64,000 nucleotides of DNA. Origin: Allopusillimonas lactea. GTDB taxonomy: Bacteria > Pseudomonadota > Gammaproteobacteria > Burkholderiales > Burkholderiaceae_B. Position 1 is the stretch's first letter. Every line of letters starts with the position of its first letter. The stretch covers positions 186,001-250,000 of the forward strand of contig NZ_JAJJOZ010000006.1 in assembly GCF_021653995.1 (NCBI RefSeq), in the 5' to 3' direction. This document shows, piece by piece, positions 34,215 to 42,235 of the stretch. The position numbers and the translations under genes were made by a program. Under the pieces are notes generated by a model. That model was not told the DNA's origin, did no database searches, and saw only the letters and a program-made list of their open reading frames with translations.

Positions 34215-35173
34215 TATTGGGCCTCGATCCCGGCCGCCTTGACGCGTGCCGTCCAGACGTCTTTTTGCTGCTGCGTGAACTGCGCATGCTCGGCGACGGA
34301 GTTGGGTGCTACTTGCATGCCCAGGCCCTTGAAGCGTTCGACGACATCGGGGCTGGCCAGTATCTGCGCCACCTCTTTGTTGATGAGCGCTACCACGTCC
34401 TCAGGTGTGCCGGCCGGCGCGGCCAGCCCCACCCATACGGTGATGTTGAGTTTGTAGCCCAGCTCATCCAGCGTGGGAACATTGGGAAAATCGTTGAGGC
34501 GGGCATCGGATGATGCTGCAATACCGCGCAGTTGCCCATTCTTGATCAGTGCGGTGACAACCGACAGGTCGCCGAACAGATAATCGATATGCCCGCCCAG
34601 CAGATCAGTGATTGCCTGCGGCTGACTCTTGTAAGCGATGCGGTTGTCGGTGAGCCCCGCTTCCAGGTTGAAGGTGGCGCCCGCAGTCTGTGCGGAGGCC
34701 GAGCCATAGCCATAGTTCAGCCCACCGGCTTTTGATGTTTTGACCAAGTCGGCGACGGAGTTGATTTTGCTGTTGCCATTCACTACCAGCATCATCGGGA
34801 TCGTGGCGATGCGGATGACATGTGTGAAGTCGGTAACGGGATCGTACGGCAGGTTCTTGAACAAGGCAGGTGTCGCCGAGTGCGTGGAGCTGCTGGTCAG
34901 GATAAAGGTATAGCCGTCATTCTTGGCCCTTGCGACTTCGCGCGACCCAATGGTGCCCGACGCGCCTGCCTTGTTGTCAACCACGACGGGTGTCTGAAGA
35001 CGGGCGCTAAGTTTCTCCGCCACGATGCGCGCGGTAGTGTCGCTGGCGCTGCCGGTGGAGAAAGGCACGATGATCTTGATGGGATGGGAGGGGTAGGCGG
35101 GCGCGGCGGAAGAGGCCGCCGTGGGGATAAGTGCCAGCGCCGCGGCGAAACCGGCAAGCATGCGTGTGAGCAT
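34214..35173 (-). CDS. Bug/TctC-family receptor
   Basis: The 319-residue protein has a signal peptide (MLTRMLAGFAAALALIPTAA, cleavage after SSA). It carries IKIIVPFSTGSASDTTARIV, DNKAGASGTIGSREVARAKN and LNDFPNVPTLDELGYKLNI. The usual PGG in the first block is STG here, which may alter ligand contacts. GGAG lies 6 bases before the ATG. It heads the operon with CaiB and crotonase. A 289-base spacer separates it from the LysR gene, which is transcribed in the same direction. Confidence 0.93.
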   Translation of the reverse strand: MLTRMLAGFAAALALIPTAASSAAPAYPSHPIKIIVPFSTGSASDTTARIVAEKLSARLQTPVVVDNKAGASGTIGSREVARAKNDGYTFILTSSSTHSATPALFKNLPYDPVTDFTHVIRIATIPMMLVVNGNSKINSVADLVKTSKAGGLNYGYGSASAQTAGATFNLEAGLTDNRIAYKSQPQAITDLLGGHIDYLFGDLSVVTALIKNGQLRGIAASSDARLNDFPNVPTLDELGYKLNITVWVGLAAPAGTPEDVVALINKEVAQILASPDVVERFKGLGMQVAPNSVAEHAQFTQQQKDVWTARVKAAGIEAQ

Positions 35174-35462
35174 TTGTGTCTCCAGCTATTGTTGGGGGAT
35201 GAGTGAAAAATTCTAGGCGGTGTAGTTATTCCAAACAAACGAATAATTATCATCAATAAAGTCTTTTATGGAATGAATATTCGGTCACGCCAGACGAGGG
35301 CAGGGTTGGCTGGCAGGGCTGCGTGGGTCACGGGAGCTCCGACCGGGGCCGTGACTGGCCTGCCGCAGGGGCGTGGCCGAGCCTGTATTGCGCTTGCGGC
35401 TCAGGTTGCAACGGCGGGCGCTGTGGCTGCTTCAGTAATGCCTGGTGGTTCGGCGCCGTAGC
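35174..35462. promoter_or_regulatory. Spacer upstream of the Bug-CaiB-crotonase operon
   Basis: The promoter-proximal part (35215-35285) is AT-rich and holds the inverted pair ATTCCA (35228-35233) / TGGAAT (35269-35274) and CGAATA (35240-35245) / TATTCG (35278-35283), possible LysR half-sites. The remaining 180 bases are GC-rich with an open frame of about 60 codons that matches nothing I know; I do not call it a gene. Confidence 0.3.
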
Positions 35463-36395
35463 TCAGGTTCTGGGGGTGGGGCCGTCCGAATGCGCGGCCT
35501 TCCGTCTGGAAAGATAGGCCAGCAGCTCGTCCTGGAAAACCCGCGCCGCCATGGATGGCATGGCAGGGTAGCGCAATACGAGCGAAATCGGGTGGCGATA
35601 ACCATTCGCCCCCGAGATGACACGCGTCGCAATGCCGAGCTGCTGTGCGAACTCACACACATAGCCCGGGATCACGGTAATGCCCATACCCCTGCGCACC
35701 ATGGACAATGCAGTGGTGAGCATATTGGTCTGAATGGTGGACGGCTGTTTGATTGGATACACCGACATCAGTGTATCCACCGCCCGCCGTACGCTATAGC
35801 CTTGATGCAGCGCGATATGGGCATAGTGCACCACGTCGGGCCATTGCACGCGCCGCTTTGCCGCCAGAGGGTGGTCGGCGGGGCAGGCTACGAACATGCG
35901 GTCGCGGAATACTTCGCGCACCATCAGCTTTTCGTTATTGATGTTGGACGAAACCAGCCCCATATCGGCTTGCCCATTCAGTACCGCCGCGATGGTCTGG
36001 TCTGTGGTGGTTTCAAGCAAGTTCAGCTTGACCCGCGGATAGCGGGCGTGAAAATCGGCCAGCACATCACCAATGAGCCCTTGCATCATCATGGGTGATG
36101 CCGCGACATTGATCGAGCCGCTTTCCAGATTGCGCAGATTCGACAGGCTGCGCTCGGCGGAAAGCAGCGAGCCGAGAATTTCCCGCGCGTGTGCATACAG
36201 CACATCCGCGCCGTCGCAAGGCTCTACGTGCCGGGTTGAGCGTTCGAACAAAGGCAGGCCGAACTCTTTCTCGAGTTCAGCGCACAGCTTGCTGACCGCC
36301 GATTGCGTCAGATGCAGCGCCTGCGCAGCCTTGGTGAAGCTGCGCAACTCGTAAACCGTGCAAAAAGCGCGCAGTTGCTTGAGGGTGAGGTTCAT
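35463..36395 (-). CDS. LysR-type transcriptional regulator
   Basis: The 310-residue protein starts MNLTLKQLRAFCTVYELRSF, with HTH TKAAQALHLTQSAVSKLCAE and an effector domain from GSINVAASPMMMQGLIGDVL. The late landmark is MVRRGMGITVIPGYVCEFA. I chose 36395 because homology begins there; an in-frame ATG at 36443 gives a non-homologous leader. It precedes the Bug-CaiB-crotonase operon in the same direction and is its likely regulator. Confidence 0.92.
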   Translation of the reverse strand: MNLTLKQLRAFCTVYELRSFTKAAQALHLTQSAVSKLCAELEKEFGLPLFERSTRHVEPCDGADVLYAHAREILGSLLSAERSLSNLRNLESGSINVAASPMMMQGLIGDVLADFHARYPRVKLNLLETTTDQTIAAVLNGQADMGLVSSNINNEKLMVREVFRDRMFVACPADHPLAAKRRVQWPDVVHYAHIALHQGYSVRRAVDTLMSVYPIKQPSTIQTNMLTTALSMVRRGMGITVIPGYVCEFAQQLGIATRVISGANGYRHPISLVLRYPAMPSMAARVFQDELLAYLSRRKAAHSDGPTPRT

Positions 36396-36520
36396 GCGGG
36401 ACTGAAGGGGTGTAATGCGGCGAGCGTAGCACGCCTTTCCCATTCGTGACGAGCAGGTTCCGGGCGAGCGATTGGCACTCGCTACATGCAGATGAGTTCA
36501 ATGAACGTGTGCTAGCCGTT

Positions 36521-36536
36521 CCTAGGGAATCCCCTA
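36521..36536. promoter_or_regulatory. Short inverted repeat between LysR and XRE genes
   Basis: CTAGGG (36521-36526) and CCCTAG (36531-36536) flank four bases. It lies in the divergent spacer between the LysR gene (36395) and the XRE-cupin gene (36628). A possible regulator site, weak by itself. Confidence 0.25.
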
Positions 36537-36568
36537 GCTAGGCATGCTCGGCGTCACTTCGATACGAT

Positions 36569-36615
36569 CTGAAAATTACATAAATATGAAAATTTCAGAA
36601 AAATGAAGTTTTCAG
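36569..36615. promoter_or_regulatory. Nested dyad, probable autoregulatory operator of the XRE-cupin regulator
   Basis: An inner palindrome TGAAAATTTCA (36587-36597) and outer arms CTGAAAA (36569-36575) and TTTTCAG (36609-36615) share exactly the same centre, base 36592. All four elements are the half-site TGAAA(A). The right outer arm ends 12 bases before the regulator ATG and overlaps the ribosome-binding region. This is what cooperative binding of two dimers to repress its own gene would need. Binding is inferred. Confidence 0.6.
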
Positions 36616-36627
36616 GCGGGCTAAGAA

Positions 36628-37233
36628 ATGGCAGGCAGACAACCTACGGAAGCGAAACTCTTGCACACCAACGCTTTCATCGATTTTTGGCTTGGCCAGC
36701 GGCTAAGGGAGTTGCGCAAAGCGCAGAATCTTTCTCTGAGTCAGCTCGCGGCCGCGTGCGGTATGTCGGTTGGCTTGCTGAGCCAGATCGAGCGCGGGCT
36801 CAGTGCAGTGTCGCTGAAGAATCTGAGATCCTTGGCGCGCGAACTGAATGTATCCGTCAACTCGCTTCTCGAGAATTTCGAACGAAGCGAGGATGAGCTG
36901 GGGGGATGGATCGCACGCAAAAAAAATCACACACGCCTGCAGATGAGCGACCGAAAGATCATCAAAGAGATCATCTCTCCCCCGCAGGCGAGCGCCATTG
37001 AGCTGTATCGCGCACGCATCAAACCAGGCGGATCCTCGGGCGAAGAGTTGTTTGTCACGGCTCGCGGCACCATGGTTGGCACGGTACTGGAGGGTGTGCT
37101 GGAGCTGTGGATTGAAAAAAGCACAGTTCTATTGGCGGCGGGAGACAGTTTTTGCTATTCCAGCGAGATGCCCCGGCGCTGGCGCAATCCGAGCAACGAA
37201 GACACAGTCGTCCTCTGGGCAATATCAAAATAA
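36628..37233 (+). CDS. XRE-family regulator with cupin domain (PuuR-like)
   Basis: The 201-residue protein has an N-terminal HTH_3 domain (LGQRLRELRKAQNLSLSQLA, LLSQIERGLSAVSLKNL). A linker follows, then a C-terminal cupin barrel (EELFVTARGTMVGTVLEG, LLAAGDSFCYSSEMP). This architecture is that of PuuR-type repressors, which sense small metabolites through the cupin. It lies 97 bases upstream of an amino-acid type ABC transporter and a PuuB-like oxidase. It is therefore the probable repressor of a module for amine, polyamine or amino-acid use. Confidence 0.92.
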   Translation: MAGRQPTEAKLLHTNAFIDFWLGQRLRELRKAQNLSLSQLAAACGMSVGLLSQIERGLSAVSLKNLRSLARELNVSVNSLLENFERSEDELGGWIARKKNHTRLQMSDRKIIKEIISPPQASAIELYRARIKPGGSSGEELFVTARGTMVGTVLEGVLELWIEKSTVLLAAGDSFCYSSEMPRRWRNPSNEDTVVLWAISK

Positions 37234-37250
37234 TCGTTTCGCCTATGCAG

Positions 37251-37260
37251 CGAACGTTCG
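37251..37260. promoter_or_regulatory. Short palindrome CGAACGTTCG
   Basis: A perfect 10-base palindrome lies 17 bases after the XRE stop and 71 bases before the receptor ATG at 37331. A -35-like TTGACA at 37278-37283 is close downstream. It could be part of the transporter promoter. Confidence 0.3.
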
Positions 37261-37290
37261 ATTCGTTTTTAGCGAAGTTGACAATCAGTA

Positions 37291-37309
37291 CTGCAGGAAG
37301 CTCCTGCAG
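37291..37309 (+). promoter_or_regulatory. Hairpin in the leader of the ABC transporter operon
   Basis: CTGCAGGA (37291-37298), spacer AGC, then TCCTGCAG (37302-37309) makes a perfect 8-base-pair stem 21 bases before the receptor start. No U-tract follows. It could be an operator or a 5'-leader RNA stem-loop affecting translation of the AAGGGAG-led receptor gene. Confidence 0.4.
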
Positions 37310-37330
37310 CTGAATTAAAAGGGAGACAGT

Positions 37331-38101
37331 ATGAAACTCAAAACAGTTATCGCCGGTTTTGCGGCATCGCTCATCCTTGCGGCCAATGTGCACGCGGCAA
37401 GCGAACCAGTAATCAAAGTGGGCTCCACGCCCACGGGCGTGCCATTCACTTTCCTCGATACGAAAACCAACACGATCGAAGGAATTATGGTCGATCTGGT
37501 TAAAGCGGTTGGCAAGGAAGTGGGCTTTTCAGTACAGATCGAGCCTATGCAGTTCAGTGCACTGATCGGCTCTTTGAATTCCAAACGCATCGACATTATC
37601 GCGGCGGCCATGCTCACAACCCCCGAGCGGCAGAAGGTTGTCAGTTTCACCAACCCGGTCATGGCCTATGGAGAAGCCTTGCTGGTTCCTAAAACCGATG
37701 GGAAGTCATATCACAGCTTCGCCGACATGAAGGGGATGAATATCGGCATACAGGTGGGCACGAGCTATATCGCGCCTGCCGAGAAAAGCGGCGCTTTCTC
37801 TGAAATCAAGCTGTACGAAACGTCCACGGATCTGATGCGGGATGTGAATAATAAACGCATTCAGGCGGGTTTGATGGATTACCCCATCGCGGTTGCCGCC
37901 ATAAATGACGGACGCGCCCCGGAAATGCGGATCGTCAAAAGCTATAAGTCCGTGATTGTGAGGGATCTGGGTCTGATTACGCGGCATGAAAACACTGAAC
38001 TGCTGGAGAAGATGAACAAGGCAATCGACAAACTCAAGGCCGATGGCACCGTCGATAAGATTCTCGTGAAGTGGGGTCTTGATCCGCAGCAGCGCAAATA
38101 G
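37331..38101 (+). CDS. Polar amino-acid type ABC transporter substrate-binding protein
   Basis: The 256-residue protein has a signal peptide (MKLKTVIAGFAASLILAANV, cleavage after HAA). It is an SBP family-3 protein: VIKVGSTPTGVPFTFLDTKT, EGIMVDLVKAVGKEVGFSVQ, TPERQKVVSFTNPV and GMNIGIQVGTSYI. These proteins bind amino acids, opines or related compounds. It is first of a three-gene transporter plus oxidase operon. A strong AGGGAG ribosome site precedes the ATG. Confidence 0.94.
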   Translation: MKLKTVIAGFAASLILAANVHAASEPVIKVGSTPTGVPFTFLDTKTNTIEGIMVDLVKAVGKEVGFSVQIEPMQFSALIGSLNSKRIDIIAAAMLTTPERQKVVSFTNPVMAYGEALLVPKTDGKSYHSFADMKGMNIGIQVGTSYIAPAEKSGAFSEIKLYETSTDLMRDVNNKRIQAGLMDYPIAVAAINDGRAPEMRIVKSYKSVIVRDLGLITRHENTELLEKMNKAIDKLKADGTVDKILVKWGLDPQQRK

Positions 38102-38196
38102 CGAACGGTTGACGAGTTTTATATGTATCGGATGCGGTTTCAATCCAGTTCGGAATCGAAGTGGCATCTGATACACGATTTGCGGATGGAACGTTT

Positions 38197-38850
38197 ATGA
38201 CCGAGCTTTTCGATAAGATTGTTCAGTACATGCCTGCGCTGTTGAAAGGCGTGGAGCTGACTATCATTGTTACCCTGGGATCCCTGCTTTTATCGACAGT
38301 TTTGGGAATGTTTTGGGCGCTATTGCGGGCCTCCAATATCAATATATTGGTTAAAGGCAGTGAGTGGGCAATCAATCTGCTCAGAGGCATTCCCATAATC
38401 GTTCTGCTGTTTTATATCTACTTCGTCATGCCGGATATCGGCATCTCGCTTACCGCAGTGCAGGCAGGCATTATTGGACTCGGCATTGCCTATTCCGCCT
38501 ATCAATCGGAAAACTTCCGGGCCGGTATAGAGGCTATTGATCGGGGGCAAATCGAAGCTGCGATGGCGATGGGCATGGGTTGGGGTACGACGATGCGGCG
38601 TGTCGTCCTGCCGCAAGCCTTTCGTATTGTGCTGCCACCGTACGGCAACACAATGATCATGATGCTGAAAGACTCTTCGCAGGCCTCAACCATAACGGTG
38701 GCCGAACTTGCAATGCAGGGGAAGCTGGTGGCGCTGTCGACGTTCGATAATACGACGGTTTTTACCATGGTTGCGCTCATGTACTTGGCCATGTGTCTCC
38801 CGCTGATCATGATTGTCAAATATCTCGAGAAAAGGAGTGCGCGGGCATGA
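38197..38850 (+). CDS. Amino-acid ABC transporter permease (HisM/GlnP type)
   Basis: The 217-residue protein has about five hydrophobic segments (VELTIIVTLGSLLLSTVLGM, LLRGIPIIVLLFYIYFVM, LTAVQAGIIGLGIAYSA). The EAA loop contact site with the ATPase is EAAMAMGMGWGTTMRRVVLP. It is the only permease in the operon, so it probably works as a homodimer. The start at 38197 (MTELFDKIV) is preferred over a GTG at 38161. Its stop overlaps the ATPase start by four bases (ATGA). Confidence 0.92.
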   Translation: MTELFDKIVQYMPALLKGVELTIIVTLGSLLLSTVLGMFWALLRASNINILVKGSEWAINLLRGIPIIVLLFYIYFVMPDIGISLTAVQAGIIGLGIAYSAYQSENFRAGIEAIDRGQIEAAMAMGMGWGTTMRRVVLPQAFRIVLPPYGNTMIMMLKDSSQASTITVAELAMQGKLVALSTFDNTTVFTMVALMYLAMCLPLIMIVKYLEKRSARA

Positions 38851-39578
38851 TAAAGATTGAGAACATGCGCAAGAGTTATGGCACACATGAGGTTTTGAAG
38901 GGGATCAATGCCGAGGTGGCAAAAGGCGAGGTCGTTTGCATTATCGGCCCGTCAGGGTCAGGTAAATCGACGATCCTGCGCTGTATTAATGGCCTTGAAT
39001 CCTACCAAAGCGGGTCCATTACTGTTGACGGCCAGAAAGTCGACAACAAGTCGAAGTCCATCACCGCGTTGAGAACCGAAGTGGCGATGGTATTTCAGCG
39101 GTTCAATCTGTTTCCACATCGAACCGCCCTCGAGAACATCACCGAAGGCCCCATCTATGTGAAGAAGGAGCCGGCCGCCGAAGCGCTCACGCATGGGCGG
39201 GAGCTGCTGGAGAAAGTGGGTCTGGCCGACAAAGCGGATTTTTATCCTCATCAATTGTCAGGCGGACAACAGCAGCGTGTGGCAATAGCGCGGGCGCTGG
39301 CCATGCGGCCCAAAGCCATCTTGTTCGATGAACCGACATCTGCCCTGGATCCGGAGCTGGTGGGCGATGTACTGCATGTGATGATTTCGCTGGCAAAGGC
39401 CGGCATGACAATGGTGGTTGTCACGCACGAGATGGGTTTTGCCAAGGAAGTCGCGGATCGGGTCATTTTTGTGGACGGTGGTGTCATCGTCGAACAAGGG
39501 CCCGCCAATGAAGTTCTTAATCACCCGTCGAACCCTAGAACTCAGGATTTTCTGCATCGGGTTCTGAACCCGATCTGA
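38847..39578 (+). CDS. Amino-acid ABC transporter ATP-binding protein
   Basis: The 243-residue ATPase has Walker A GPSGSGKST, the Q-loop FQRFNLFPH, signature LSGGQQQR, Walker B AILFDEPTSALD and switch histidine VVVTHEMGFA. It fits the GlnQ/HisP class in length and sequence. The start at 38847 overlaps the permease stop by four bases; an upstream in-frame ATG lies inside the permease and is rejected. It energises uptake together with the receptor at 37331 and permease at 38197. Confidence 0.95.
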   Translation: MIKIENMRKSYGTHEVLKGINAEVAKGEVVCIIGPSGSGKSTILRCINGLESYQSGSITVDGQKVDNKSKSITALRTEVAMVFQRFNLFPHRTALENITEGPIYVKKEPAAEALTHGRELLEKVGLADKADFYPHQLSGGQQQRVAIARALAMRPKAILFDEPTSALDPELVGDVLHVMISLAKAGMTMVVVTHEMGFAKEVADRVIFVDGGVIVEQGPANEVLNHPSNPRTQDFLHRVLNPI

Positions 39579-39592
39579 AGGAGAAAGGTACC

Positions 39593-40885
39593 TTGTTTCC
39601 CTCTGAACGTTTTCCGCTTACTCCTTCTCTCTGGGCGGCCACCGCAGTTGCGCCGCCCCAAGCCGAATCATTGAACGATGCGGTGTCCGCAGATGTGGCA
39701 ATCATTGGCGCAGGCTACGCGGGGTTGAGCACGGCACTGCATTTGGCCCAGCGCGGCATCAAAGTAATTGTTCTGGAAGCCAGAGAGATCGGGTTTGGCG
39801 CTTCAGGCCGAAACGGCGGTCAGGTCGTTCCTGGGTTGAAGCTTGATCCGGACGAGATCGTTCAGCTGTATGGACGCGAGCATAGCGAAAAGCTGCTGGA
39901 TTTTTCAGTCGGGACAGCCGATACGGTTTTCGACATGATCGACCGTCACAGCATGCAGGTTCCATATACGCGCAGCGGCTGGATTCAGCCGGCCCACAAC
40001 ACGAAGGCGTTGGAGACGGTGCGGCGCAGAGCTGAGCAGTGGGAGAGATTAGGCGTATCGGTATCTTGCCTGGACCGCGCGCAAACCGCTGCGTTGATCG
40101 GCAGTGATACGTATCTTGGGGGCTGGATCAATCGGCGCGGCGGCTGCGTTCAGCCTCTCAGCTATACGAGGGAGCTTGCCCGTGCCGCCATCGCGGCGGG
40201 CGCGAGCATTTATACCGACTCACCGGTGGAAAGTTTGTCATTCGATCGATCAAACTGGACACTGCGTATCGGTCAGGGTGGTTCCGTCAAGGCGGCGCGC
40301 GTGGTGGTCTGCGCCAATGCCTATAGCGACGGCCTCTATAAGGGCCTGAAGGAGTCGATCATCGACGCCAATACGTTCCAGGTTGCCACCGAGCCGCTGC
40401 CCGACAGTCTTGCAGCATCGATATTTCCCGAGGGGCATGTTGCATCAGATACCCGAAATTTGCTGCTTTATTTTCGCAAGGATCACACGGGCAGATTCCT
40501 GATGGGCGGCCGCGGGCCGTTCCGTGAGCCCAGGAGCGCCGCTGACTGGGCGCACTTGAAGACAGCGATCGCCAAGCTTTTCCCGCAATTGGCCGGTGTC
40601 CAGTATCAGTATCACTGGTGTGGGCGCGTGGCAGTCACGCGCGATTACATGCCGCATTTGCATACGCCAGCGCCGGGTCTTCTGATCAATATTGGCTGCC
40701 AGGGCCGGGGCATTGGTTTGCAGACCAGCATGGGTATCGCAATGGCAGAGTATCTGGCCACAGGTGATGAACAGGCGCTGCCGCTCCCCGTCACGCGTGT
40801 CAAGCCTTTGCCTTTGTATGCATTGCGCAGGCTATATGTGAGTGCGTTGATCTCGTGGTACAGATTTTGCGACGAACGGGCGTGA
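39593..40885 (+). CDS. FAD-dependent amine/amino-acid oxidase (PuuB/DadA-like)
   Basis: The 430-residue flavoprotein has the dinucleotide-binding motif VAIIGAGYAGLSTALHLAQR and then GASGRNGGQVVPGL, the hallmark of the DAO/gamma-glutamylputrescine oxidase group. The C-terminal block YHWCGRVAVTRDYMPHL and GCQGRGIGLQTSMGIAMAEY matches PuuB-like oxidases. It starts with TTG at 39593, led by a strong AAGGAGAAAGG site. It probably oxidises the amine or amino acid taken up by the transporter, releasing ammonia and hydrogen peroxide. Polyamine specificity is inferred from the PuuR-like regulator and PuuB likeness. Confidence 0.9.
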   Translation: MFPSERFPLTPSLWAATAVAPPQAESLNDAVSADVAIIGAGYAGLSTALHLAQRGIKVIVLEAREIGFGASGRNGGQVVPGLKLDPDEIVQLYGREHSEKLLDFSVGTADTVFDMIDRHSMQVPYTRSGWIQPAHNTKALETVRRRAEQWERLGVSVSCLDRAQTAALIGSDTYLGGWINRRGGCVQPLSYTRELARAAIAAGASIYTDSPVESLSFDRSNWTLRIGQGGSVKAARVVVCANAYSDGLYKGLKESIIDANTFQVATEPLPDSLAASIFPEGHVASDTRNLLLYFRKDHTGRFLMGGRGPFREPRSAADWAHLKTAIAKLFPQLAGVQYQYHWCGRVAVTRDYMPHLHTPAPGLLINIGCQGRGIGLQTSMGIAMAEYLATGDEQALPLPVTRVKPLPLYALRRLYVSALISWYRFCDERA

Positions 40886-40917
40886 TTGCGGCGATGATGG
40901 GGGGGCGGGGCGCACCC

Positions 40918-40949
40918 TCTCCGGCCCTTAGGGCCGGAGAAGTCTTTTT
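40918..40949 (+). terminator. Intrinsic terminator of the transporter-oxidase operon
   Basis: TCTCCGGCCCT (40918-40928) and AGGGCCGGAGA (40930-40940) form an 11-base-pair perfect inverted repeat separated by one base, followed by AGTCTTTTT. It lies 33 bases after the oxidase stop and ends well before the convergent thiolase stop at 41041. The GC-rich stem and T-run are typical of Rho-independent termination; on the minus strand the preceding A-run is also compatible with the thiolase operon end. Confidence 0.85.
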
Positions 40950-41040
40950 GTGCCAATTTCCCGATGCAAGGCCCGCCATGAGTACCCGGTTTGCGCACAT
41001 TGATCGCAATGCGCCAACCGGGCTGGGCCGTGTCACGGTA

Positions 41041-42225
41041 TCAATAGATTCTGAACAAGCCGGCCGCACCCATGCCGCCGCCGACACACATCGTGACGAC
41101 TGCCCATTTGGCGCCGCGGCGCTTTCCTTCGAGCAGAATATGACCGGTGAGCCGTGCTCCCGTGACGCCGAAGGGGTGGCCCAGAGAGATTGACCCTCCA
41201 TTCACGTTCAGGCGTTCCATCGGAATACCAAGCTTGCGCTGGCAATAGAGCGCTTGCGAAGCAAAGGCCTCGTTCAGTTCCCACAGGTCGATGTCATCGA
41301 CCTTTAAGTTGTGGCGCTCGAGCAAACGGGGTACGGCATAAACGGGGCCGATACCCATTTCATCCGGTGCGCAGCCGGCGACCGCCATACCTACAAAGGC
41401 CCCGAGAGGCTCAAGGTTCGCGCGCTCCGCATCGCGGGCGTCCATCAGGACACACGCTGCGGCACCGTCGGCCAACTGCGAGGCATTGCCCGCGGTGACA
41501 AACTGGCCCGCACCCATGACGGGGGCCAGGCTGGCCAAGCCTTCAGCGGTCGTGGATGGCCTGTTGCAGTTGTCCGCACTGACCGTGGCCTCTTTGCGGG
41601 CGGTGGTGCCCGTGGCCTTGTCGGTAACCTCCATCGTGGCCAGAACGGGGATGATCTCGTTGTCGTAGCGTCCCGTTTGTTGTGCGGCGGCGGTCAACTG
41701 CTGGCTGCGAAGCGCGAATGCGTCCTGATCTTCACGGGTGATGCCATAGCGTTGCGCCACGATATCGGCGGTTGCGATCATTGGCATGTAGAGCTCAGGA
41801 ATCTCGGCCTTGAGCCAATCATCGATCCCGCTCACACCGTCGTCGCGTGTGCGCAGCAAGGAACAGCTTTCCACACCTCCAGCAACAACGACGCCGGATT
41901 GGCCCATCACCACACGCGCGGCGGCGTCGGCGACAGCCTGCAGGCCTGAAGCACAAAAACGGTTAACGGTGGCGCCGGCCACGCTCAGCGGCAGGCCTGC
42001 ACGAATTGCCGCCTGGCGTGCGACGTTGCGTCCGGTCGCGCCTTCCGGGTAACCGCAACCCAGAACAACGTCCTCGATACTGGAAGGATCCACGCCGGCT
42101 CGCTCCACAGCGGCGCGAATGGCATACGAGGCGAGGGTAGGGCCTTGGGTGATGTTGAACTCGCCGCGCCGCGCCTTGGTCAGTGGCGTGCGTGCAGTGG
42201 AGACAATGACTGCTTCTCGTTTCAT
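41041..42225 (-). CDS. Acetyl-CoA acyltransferase (thiolase), PimB-like
   Basis: The 394-residue thiolase has the nucleophilic cysteine C91 in VNRFCASGLQA, the histidine H350 in GGSISLGHPFGVTGAR and the acid-base cysteine C380 in TMCVGGGMGAAG. Length and motifs fit degradative 3-ketoacyl-CoA thiolases. It is the last gene of the operon, 10 bases after the FadB-like stop, and releases acetyl-CoA in each beta-oxidation turn. Together with the neighbouring genes it reconstructs a pim-type pathway for dicarboxylates, although aryl or branched substrates cannot be excluded. Confidence 0.93.
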   Translation of the reverse strand: MKREAVIVSTARTPLTKARRGEFNITQGPTLASYAIRAAVERAGVDPSSIEDVVLGCGYPEGATGRNVARQAAIRAGLPLSVAGATVNRFCASGLQAVADAAARVVMGQSGVVVAGGVESCSLLRTRDDGVSGIDDWLKAEIPELYMPMIATADIVAQRYGITREDQDAFALRSQQLTAAAQQTGRYDNEIIPVLATMEVTDKATGTTARKEATVSADNCNRPSTTAEGLASLAPVMGAGQFVTAGNASQLADGAAACVLMDARDAERANLEPLGAFVGMAVAGCAPDEMGIGPVYAVPRLLERHNLKVDDIDLWELNEAFASQALYCQRKLGIPMERLNVNGGSISLGHPFGVTGARLTGHILLEGKRRGAKWAVVTMCVGGGMGAAGLFRIY

Positions 42226-42235
42226 GGATGCTCTC

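Noticed and set aside
35273..35461. Small gene of about 62 codons before the LysR gene
   Set aside because: No homology I recognise, low-complexity composition and no clear ribosome site.
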